8,901 nucleotides of DNA from an uncultured Dehalococcoidia bacterium (GTDB lineage: Bacteria > Chloroflexota > Dehalococcoidia > Dehalococcoidales > UBA3254): contig CAITCX010000445.1 in NCBI GenBank assembly GCA_903890885.1, forward strand, positions 1-8,901, given 5' to 3'. The notes under the pieces were generated by a model that made no database searches, had not been told where the DNA came from, and worked only from the letters and a program-made list of their open reading frames with translations. This document shows positions 1 through 4,668 of this stretch, piece after piece. Position numbers and translations under genes: made by a program. How positions within the stretch are numbered: position 1 is the first letter of the stretch; each line of letters begins with the position of its first letter.

Positions 1-1
1 A

Positions 2-916
2 CCTTTTGATGCCGTTTTAATGGATTTACAAATGCCTGAGATGGATGGCTACGAGGCCACTCGCATCATCCGTCAGAAATCTTCACAGACCCATCTGCCT
101 GTTATTGCTATGACAGCTCATGCCTTGCAGGAGGAAATCCGCCGTTGTCTGGAGATAGGCATGAATGACTATGTGCTTAAACCCGTCGATCCTGATAAGC
201 TGCGCATTGCGCTTCAACGCTGGATAAAGCCCGTAAGCTCTGCAGTACAGTCCGCTCATCAAGTTGAGCCCGTAAACGCGGCTAAAACAGAAGTGAAGTT
301 ACCGGAATCTATCTCCGGTGTCGATATGGAAGAAGCAATGAACCGTTTGATGGGTAATCAACAGCTTTTTATTAAATTGCTAATGGATTTCGCGCATAGC
401 CATTCCGCAGATGCAGGTAAGATTCGGGATGCCGTCCGGCAGGGAGAGATGGCTTCCGCTCAAGCCCAGGTTCACACGTTGAAAGGCATCGCCGGTAATC
501 TTTCTCTGACCAAAGTTTATCTTGCTTCGCAGAACCTGGAAGCAGCGCTCAAAAGTAACGATTCAGCTGGCATTGTTGCCTGGCTGGGTACATTGGAAAA
601 TGATTTGAAAATGGTCACCCAGGCTATTGATAAATCGACCATAAATACTAATTCTTTTAAAGAAAAACCTGCCGCCGGGTCGTCTTCAGTTGATATTGCC
701 CAAATCAATTTGATCATGGCTGATTTAAGTAATCAGCTAAAAAGGAACAGCCTTAATGCCCGGAAGCAATTTGATTCTTTAAAGGAAGTTCTTTTCGGCC
801 AGGATATGGATGCCGATGTGGTTCAGCTTGAATCTGACCTTAATAGCTTGAATTTTAAGGGAGCCAGGTCGCATCTCGCAACTATCGGTCAGCATTTTGG
901 CATAGAGGTTAGTTGA
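2..916 (+). CDS. Hybrid sensor histidine kinase, C-terminal part (receiver + HPt), 5' end outside window
   Basis: This is the 3' end of a multidomain phosphorelay kinase. The reading frame is open from base 2, so the sensor and kinase domains lie upstream of the window. Numbering from the Met at base 20, the receiver domain has its phospho-acceptor Asp at residue 2 (MDLQMPEMDGYEATR), Thr32 in MTAH and Lys54 in LKP. A linker leads to an HPt domain (about 103-200) with the phospho-acceptor His152 in HTLKG, codon 473-475. Residues about 225-298 form a helical tail of the kind often found at the end of such hybrids. Phosphate is expected to pass from the internal receiver to the HPt His and then to a separate receiver. 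The gene 16 bases downstream encodes a REC-GGDEF protein and is the obvious candidate partner. The domain assignment is seen directly; the partner is inferred from proximity. Confidence 0.9.
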   Translation, partial: PFDAVLMDLQMPEMDGYEATRIIRQKSSQTHLPVIAMTAHALQEEIRRCLEIGMNDYVLKPVDPDKLRIALQRWIKPVSSAVQSAHQVEPVNAAKTEVKLPESISGVDMEEAMNRLMGNQQLFIKLLMDFAHSHSADAGKIRDAVRQGEMASAQAQVHTLKGIAGNLSLTKVYLASQNLEAALKSNDSAGIVAWLGTLENDLKMVTQAIDKSTINTNSFKEKPAAGSSSVDIAQINLIMADLSNQLKRNSLNARKQFDSLKEVLFGQDMDADVVQLESDLNSLNFKGARSHLATIGQHFGIEVS

Positions 917-917
917 T

Positions 918-923
918 AGGAGG
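918..923 (+). promoter_or_regulatory. Ribosome binding site that decides the GGDEF gene start
   Basis: AGGAGG lies just after the stop codon of the kinase gene. It is 9 bases before the ATG at 933 but only 3 before the ATG at 927 and none before the TTG at 924. The ATG at 933 is therefore the best start. It is also where the receiver-domain sequence (MENSKATILVVDD) begins naturally. Confidence 0.65.
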
Positions 924-932
924 TTGATGAGG

Positions 933-1832
933 ATGGAGAATTCTAAAGCTACGATTTTGGTTGTTGACGATGTTGCCGCCAATATCGAAATCCTGAATGG
1001 AGTGTTGGGGAACCAATATGATGTTCTTTTCGCTACCAACGGCCTGGATGCTGTAGAAATCGCCCGTGAGCAAAACCTGGACCTGATATTGTTGGATGTC
1101 ATGATGCCCGGACTGGATGGATATGGTGTCTGCTCTCTTTTGAAAAATGAAGAGAAAACCATGGATATCCCGGTTATATTCGTTACCGCGATGAACCAGG
1201 AAGAGGATGAATCCAGAGGCCTAAAGGCTGGTGTGGTTGATTACATCACCAAACCTATCCGGCCCTCTATTGTCAAAGCCAGGGTACAGAATCAACTCGA
1301 ATTAAAACACTACCGCGATTCTTTGAAAACGCTTTCAAATGTCGATGGGTTGACCGGTGTTGCTAACCGCCGGCGTTTTGATGAGGTCCTTCAGACCGTC
1401 TGGCATCGCGCCAGGCTCAGTCAATCCCCCGTCTCACTGCTTATGATGGATATTGATTATTTTAAAGCCTATAACGATAATTACGGCCATTTAGCCGGTG
1501 ATGCCTGTCTGCGCAAATTGGGCGGGGCCTTAACAGAAATTGGCCGCAGGTCTTCTGACTTTTTTGCACGCTTCGGAGGAGAAGAGTTTGTATTGCTGCT
1601 ACCTGAAACGGATATCGAGAGCGCTGTTTTGGCCGCCATGCGAACCCAAGAGAAAATCAGGATTCTGCACATACCACATGCCTATTCTGACGTTGCAGAA
1701 CATATCACCCTGAGCATCGGTATTTCAACCATTGTGCCCTCGGACGCAAATACCGAATTTGACCTGATTAAACAGGCGGATAGACACCTGTATGAAGCCA
1801 AAAATAATGGACGTAACCGATATCAATTCTAG
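933..1832 (+). CDS. Response regulator diguanylate cyclase (REC-GGDEF, PleD/WspR-type)
   Basis: The 299-residue cytoplasmic protein is expected to make cyclic di-GMP from two GTP when its receiver is phosphorylated. The receiver (about 6-120) has the acidic pair Asp12/Asp13, phospho-acceptor Asp55 in LLDVMMPG, Thr85 and Lys107 in TKP. A short helix links it to a GGDEF domain (about 135-299) that starts with the usual DGLTG...NRR segment. The catalytic signature is GGEEF at 215-219, an active variant. The inhibitory I-site RxxD is present as R206-S-S-D209, exactly five residues before GGEEF, so product feedback inhibition is likely. The late motif YEAKNNGRN is also intact. The gene follows the hybrid kinase by 16 bases, so the two are probably co-transcribed and form one pathway. 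Upstream starts at 924 (TTG) and 927 (ATG) are possible but have poor ribosome-site spacing. Confidence 0.93.
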   Translation: MENSKATILVVDDVAANIEILNGVLGNQYDVLFATNGLDAVEIAREQNLDLILLDVMMPGLDGYGVCSLLKNEEKTMDIPVIFVTAMNQEEDESRGLKAGVVDYITKPIRPSIVKARVQNQLELKHYRDSLKTLSNVDGLTGVANRRRFDEVLQTVWHRARLSQSPVSLLMMDIDYFKAYNDNYGHLAGDACLRKLGGALTEIGRRSSDFFARFGGEEFVLLLPETDIESAVLAAMRTQEKIRILHIPHAYSDVAEHITLSIGISTIVPSDANTEFDLIKQADRHLYEAKNNGRNRYQF

Positions 1833-1841
1833 GTGCTTAAG

Positions 1842-1862
1842 GCGGTGTGTTCATCTCACCGC
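1842..1862. terminator. Weak hairpin between convergent genes
   Basis: GCGGTG (1842-1847) can pair with CACCGC (1857-1862) around a 9-base loop, just after the stop of the GGDEF gene and before the end of the minus-strand 79-residue gene. There is no T-run on either side. A terminator role rests only on position. Confidence 0.25.
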
Positions 1863-1889
1863 ATCAACCCTGTAACAGCGCTGTCAAAC

Positions 1890-2129
1890 CTAACTGTCGG
1901 TGTTTTCTACCACATACGCGTAACCGGGTGATGTCAGCGTCAGGATGACCGTGGCCCCGGCTTTGTGTCCTTTCCAGTCCCTGGCTAACTCTTTGTAATA
2001 AAGTTGTTCATCCTGCGGGTTAAATCCCAGGGCTTCCAGTATATCATCGTCCGGGGAATCTGCTTCGGTATCTCGTAAAGGTAATATTTCTGGCGGATTA
2101 GCGAAAGCGTACTTGCTGAAACCTTCCAT
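1890..2129 (-). CDS. Small acidic hypothetical protein, 79 aa
   Basis: I do not recognise this protein. It has an acidic middle (about 20-31, TEADSPDDDI) followed by a more ordered-looking C-terminal half rich in aromatic and beta-forming residues (YYKELARDWKG, then a valine/threonine strand ending in PGYAYVVE). It has no signal peptide, no membrane segment and no cysteines. The start chosen is the ATG at 2129, preceded by AGAGGA at an 11-base gap. The frame stays open further upstream to 2378, but that extension overlaps the flavoprotein relic in another frame and has no coherent composition. A possible promoter lies about 50-80 bases upstream. The gene converges on the GGDEF gene. The small size makes the coding call moderate. 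Confidence 0.55.
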   Translation of the reverse strand: MEGFSKYAFANPPEILPLRDTEADSPDDDILEALGFNPQDEQLYYKELARDWKGHKAGATVILTLTSPGYAYVVENTDS

Positions 2130-2178
2130 TATTATTTCATTCCTCTCATCAATAGTCGTATCCTCAACGATTGTCCAT

Positions 2179-2208
2179 ATTGTACACTGATAAATGAAAA
2201 AATGAAAA
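2179..2208 (-). promoter_or_regulatory. Possible promoter of the 79-aa gene
   Basis: On the minus strand, TACAAT (2184-2179) could be a -10 box, with TTTTCA (2208-2203, 4 of 6 consensus) 18 bases upstream. It sits between the end of the flavoprotein relic and the ATG at 2129, which suggests that the small gene is transcribed on its own. Confidence 0.35.
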
Positions 2209-2266
2209 TCATTTCGTGGTTTAGCCGTAGATGTAAAAAAATATTCATGAAATGGATAGTTGAAAG

Positions 2267-2605
2267 TTATGACGCTTGTTTCGTTAATATTTTCGCAAAG
2301 TACTCCTGAATTTCTTTGATGTTGCGGCGGGCACCGCTCACGGCCTTTACCAACGAACAGGGGCCAGTCACCAGGCATCCGGCCATAAAGAGATTGCTGC
2401 TAGGAGCGGCATACAGGGCAAGGGGCTGCCCTGCAGCGAGAAGCACAGCGGTCTTGGAGGCTGCCAGCATCTCGTGCACCGCCGATCTTACCAGTTTCAA
2501 CCCGCCCTTGAAAGTGATTTCGAGCAGCATCAGAGATGAGAACTCCCGAGATATTACCTCAGCGGGGATCGGTTGTGCTGAAACGTGCAGCGATGAGCCT
2601 CCTAT
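2267..2605 (-). pseudogene. Relic of a GltD-like FAD/NAD(P) oxidoreductase, internally deleted
   Basis: The open segment reads from an IGGSSL sequence at 2605 to the stop at 2267. Its first part resembles the stretch after the first Rossmann fold of glutamate-synthase small-subunit-like flavoproteins: a GG-S-L turn, then IPAEVISREFSSL, then ITFKGGLKL and a hydrophobic strand ending in LLAAG. The last part matches the C-terminal FAD-contact segment of the same family (NLFMAGCLVTGP followed by AVSGARRNIKEIQEYF). The central NAD(P)-binding domain that should lie between these parts is missing, as is the N-terminal FAD fold. Asp of the usual AGD motif is Cys here. An ATG at 2530 would allow an 87-residue product, but it would lack both nucleotide folds. 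Family recognition is from memory of motifs; the broken state is clear. Confidence 0.55.
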
Positions 2606-2974
2606 TTTGTAGGCTCCATTAAAAATCGTTCATAATTCTGCCAGAAATTGATAGTATTACCGTCGAAGTTCATGCGCAGCAAACGGGCATGCTCAATGAT
2701 ATCAATCTCTTCTTCCAGCTCATTCATGAGAAAGGTAAAAGGATTGACGCCTTTCTTGCCAAACCCGTAAATCAAGACTGTGCCGGTATCAAAGGAAAAG
2801 TCCTGGCGGCGTAAAGTGGTGCACATTCCCCAGGGCAGATAGTGCTGTCCGATAAGCAAGATTTTCAGGCACCTTTTTAGCCAGCAGCGCGGCTGGCGTT
2901 AACCCGCCTAACCCTGATAGAATCATTACCACCTGGTACGAATCCTGCAAGATGGCATCGTTTAATAATTTCAT
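2602..2974 (-). pseudogene. Relic of a phytoene-desaturase-like FAD oxidoreductase, N-terminal part, frameshifted
   Basis: Two overlapping minus-strand frames together make the N-terminus of a phytoene-desaturase/carotenoid-isomerase-like flavoprotein. Frame one, from the ATG at 2974 with an AAGGA site upstream, reads VVMILSGLGGLTPAALLAKK, the FAD-binding Rossmann turn. Around 2862-2880, next to a run of five A, the similarity moves to another frame that reads ILLIGQHYLP, then GMCTTLRR, a DFSFDTGTVLIYGFG core, NELEEEIDIIEH and RMNFDG. That frame stops at 2602. The first Gly of GxGxxG is Leu and a conserved LPGGM-like Gly is Trp, so there is more than one lesion. Full-length family members are roughly 450-550 residues; only about 120 remain. 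Homology is inferred from these motifs. Confidence 0.7.
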
Positions 2975-3104
2975 ATTCAATCCATCCTTGTGGTCAGGGG
3001 ATCCAAGTCCGTATTATTTATATTAAATTTTATTCTTGATGCCAGGGTTCTGACGCCTCAGTAGACTTTTAATGGTTATATTTTTGTTTACAATTTGCGT
3101 CTGC

Positions 3105-3395
3105 CTAATCCCCTTTGTTTTTGGAAAGGTACGGGTGTCTTGAGCTAAAACCCAATTTGAACCTCGCCGTTACTTTCTTTCCGCAATCTGAACAGGTCAT
3201 TTCACTGGTCTTTGCGGCTGTGAAACCGATGAAGACAAGGCTTACTGCCAGCACCGCTGTGCCCCAACCTAATGCCAACCACCAGACACCCGGTCCGGCG
3301 CCCAGGTTTTTAGCCGCCAAGCCTAGTGCTATTATTGATACACTCGCCAACCGTAAAAATACCAGGGTTATCAGATGGAACGCTTTATAAGTCAT
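3105..3395 (-). CDS. Small membrane protein with two helices and a CxxC motif, 96 aa
   Basis: The protein has two predicted membrane helices (about 7-28 and 37-60) joined by a short Gly/Trp-rich turn. A basic tail follows that contains one CxxC pair, Cys68 and Cys71 (CSDCGKK). That pair looks like half of a zinc ribbon, so metal binding would need a partner chain or dimer. The family is unknown to me. The ATG at 3395 is preceded by a purine-rich GGGGGAAAG ribosome site at good spacing. A -10-like TAAAAT lies at 3462-3457 on the minus strand, without a convincing -35 box. The gene diverges from the PEBP-like lipoprotein gene and lies upstream of the flavoprotein relic, with 130 bases between. 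The coding call rests on composition and start context. Confidence 0.7.
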   Translation of the reverse strand: MTYKAFHLITLVFLRLASVSIIALGLAAKNLGAGPGVWWLALGWGTAVLAVSLVFIGFTAAKTSEMTCSDCGKKVTARFKLGFSSRHPYLSKNKGD

Positions 3396-3492
3396 TACTT
3401 TCCCCCTTTTCTCTTAGTTCTATTTTTCGTTGTTCATCAAGTCTCAGTTTGCCGTTATTTTATCACTCAGTCAGATTAATAAAAAAACCGCC

Positions 3493-3522
3493 CTGATATA
3501 TTCACTATTCTTTTTGTATAAT
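3493..3522 (+). promoter_or_regulatory. Possible promoter of the PEBP-like lipoprotein gene
   Basis: TATAAT at 3517-3522 is a consensus -10 box. The best -35 is CTGATA (3493-3498, 4 of 6) at 18 bases. It would give a leader of about 115 bases containing the two hairpins described separately. The surrounding region is very A/T-rich, so chance matches are possible. Confidence 0.4.
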
Positions 3523-3571
3523 ATATAATTAGGCATATGAAGATCCCGGTCTTTTCTCAAGGCATTAGTAA

Positions 3572-3599
3572 TTTATGAACAAACGACTTTGTTTATGAA
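3572..3599 (+). promoter_or_regulatory. Hairpin / direct-repeat element in the lipoprotein leader
   Basis: Bases 3572-3583 can pair with 3588-3599 in a 12-bp stem with two G-U pairs and a CGAC loop. The same stretch holds a direct repeat, TTTATGAA, at 3572-3579 and 3592-3599, exactly 20 bases apart or about two helical turns. It may be an RNA structure or a tandem protein-binding site. Confidence 0.4.
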
Positions 3600-3608
3600 A
3601 TATTAATA

Positions 3609-3627
3609 TCAGGGGTAAATACCCTGA
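3609..3627 (+). promoter_or_regulatory. Hairpin immediately before the lipoprotein ribosome site
   Basis: TCAGGG (3609-3614) pairs perfectly with CCCTGA (3622-3627) around a 7-base A/T-rich loop. It ends five bases before the AAGGAG ribosome site (3632-3637) of the ATG at 3648. It could affect translation start or be an operator. Confidence 0.4.
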
Positions 3628-3647
3628 AAGTAAGGAGAAAGAACTCG

Positions 3648-4568
3648 ATGAAAAGTAGACTTGGGCTCTTGTGGGTTGTCCTCGGCATTCTGGCTGTTGT
3701 GGCTTTGCTGGTGACTACGGGCGGCTGTGCAAATACAGTCACTACTCCGACGGTTGCCAGTAAAACCATTCCAGTCACCACCTCTTCTGCGTTGCCCGTA
3801 GTGACTACCTCCTCAGTTGCTCCTCCACCTCCGGTTTCTAGCAGCGCTACGCCTGCGCCTGTCACTCCGCCGATCAGTGCGGTACAACCGCCGGCTAGTC
3901 CCAAACCCGCGGCTCCTGCTGCCTCGCAGCCTCCGCCCGTGGTGAGCGTTGCACCTCCTCCGGCCAGTACTGCCCTCCCGCCGGCAGGGGATGCTCCGCC
4001 TGTACCTCCCGAAGGTGCTGCTCCACCCCCACCTGCTGGTTCCGGTGCTGCTCCTCCTGCGTCTCTTCCCGGCAGTGGGAAAATGGTTCTCACCAGTACA
4101 GCAGTTACTAACGGAGTCATCGCAGATATTAACAGCTGTAACGGCGTGACCGCCGGTACAACTGACGCAGCCAAATCTCCTGCTCTGGCCTGGACAGGTG
4201 CGCCGGCAGCCACTAAAAGCTTCGCGGTTATTCTTAATGGTGTTAAGGGCGGGGGTGATGAGGGGATTATGTTAGTTGTCTATAATATCCCGAGCACGGC
4301 TACAGGCTTATCCGAGGGCTTGAAAGATGACCTGGCAGATCCTAAGATTGGAACGTTAGGAGTTTCAGATACAGGCAACACAAATTATAGAGCTCCTTGT
4401 GGAGGTACAGCCGGTCCATGGAAAAAGACGGTGACGCTGTATGCCCTTTCAAGCCCGCCTGCAGTGCCCAGTGATCCCAAGTCAGTTGATGTGGTTGCTT
4501 TGCGCACGGCCATGGAAAAGATCACGCTTGACACTGCCATATTGGATTTTAACGTGATAATCAAATAG
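3648..4568 (+). CDS. Lipoprotein with Pro-rich stalk and PEBP/YbhB-like domain, 306 aa
   Basis: The ATG at 3648 has AAGGAG ten bases upstream. Residues 1-26 form a signal peptide ending in TTGG-Cys27, an imperfect lipobox followed by a Thr/Ser-rich tether. Residues about 58-142 are low-complexity Pro/Ala/Ser, a likely extended stalk through the wall or envelope. Residues about 146-306 resemble the phosphatidylethanolamine-binding / Raf-kinase-inhibitor-like fold (YbhB/YbcL): SPALAWTGAP at 177-186, YNIP at 212-215, YRAPC at 247-251 and TLYAL at 263-267. The usual DPD motif, the HW pair and the HRY after the GPCPP loop are not present; the matching sites read GVKGGGDEG, LVVYNIP and WKKTVTLYAL. 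The pocket is therefore probably altered or inactive. Cys164 and Cys251 might form a disulfide. The gene converges on the secreted phospholipase-like gene. Fold assignment is inference from motifs; surface anchoring is likely. Confidence 0.8.
   Translation: MKSRLGLLWVVLGILAVVALLVTTGGCANTVTTPTVASKTIPVTTSSALPVVTTSSVAPPPPVSSSATPAPVTPPISAVQPPASPKPAAPAASQPPPVVSVAPPPASTALPPAGDAPPVPPEGAAPPPPAGSGAAPPASLPGSGKMVLTSTAVTNGVIADINSCNGVTAGTTDAAKSPALAWTGAPAATKSFAVILNGVKGGGDEGIMLVVYNIPSTATGLSEGLKDDLADPKIGTLGVSDTGNTNYRAPCGGTAGPWKKTVTLYALSSPPAVPSDPKSVDVVALRTAMEKITLDTAILDFNVIIK
3822..4077 (+). repeat. Low-complexity proline-codon tract
   Basis: This C-rich, CCT/CCG/GCT-heavy stretch encodes the Pro/Ala/Ser stalk of the lipoprotein. 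It is an irregular, not a perfect, repeat. Its C-rich composition stands out from the flanks and opens long spurious frames on the other strand. Confidence 0.7.
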
Positions 4569-4575
4569 ACTGGTA

Positions 4576-4611
4576 GGCCGCCGTTTCTATCAGGTGATGT
4601 GAACGGCGGCC
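4576..4611. terminator. Strong hairpin between convergent genes, likely bidirectional terminator
   Basis: GGCCGCCGTT (4576-4585) and AACGGCGGCC (4602-4611) form a perfect 10-bp GC-rich stem with a 16-base loop. It starts seven bases after the lipoprotein stop codon and lies before the end of the minus-strand phospholipase-like gene. A T-rich stretch (around 4630-4637) follows on the plus strand but not directly, so this is not a textbook intrinsic terminator. Confidence 0.6.
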
Positions 4612-4668
4612 CGGTTATCCGCTTATAAGATTTTTATTCAATATAATAAAATCAAGGCAATCATATTT

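Noticed and set aside
2130..2378. N-terminal extension of the 79-residue protein up to an ATG at 2378
   Set aside because: The extension overlaps the GltD-like relic in another frame, reads as incoherent sequence and would ignore the likely promoter at 2179-2208.
2316..2612. Plus-strand open frame of 98 codons over the flavoprotein relic
   Set aside because: The minus strand here carries recognisable flavoprotein motifs, so this is an antisense shadow.
3051..3062. Short CTGA/TCAG inverted repeat downstream of the membrane protein gene
   Set aside because: A 4-bp stem without a T-run is not enough to call a terminator.
3115..3390. Plus-strand open frame opposite the two-helix membrane protein
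   Set aside because: It has no ribosome site and no coherent domain. The minus-strand frame has a good start, two helices and a CxxC motif.
3523..3647. Cyclic di-GMP riboswitch in the leader of the PEBP-like gene
   Set aside because: The nearby GGDEF gene made this attractive, but the conserved core bases of the known class I and II aptamers are not seen; only simple hairpins are present.
3593..4213. Long minus-strand open frame (206 codons) rich in Gly/Ala/Thr
   Set aside because: It is the reverse of the proline-codon tract in the lipoprotein gene. Its composition simply mirrors that tract, and the plus-strand frame has a ribosome site, signal peptide and domain match.
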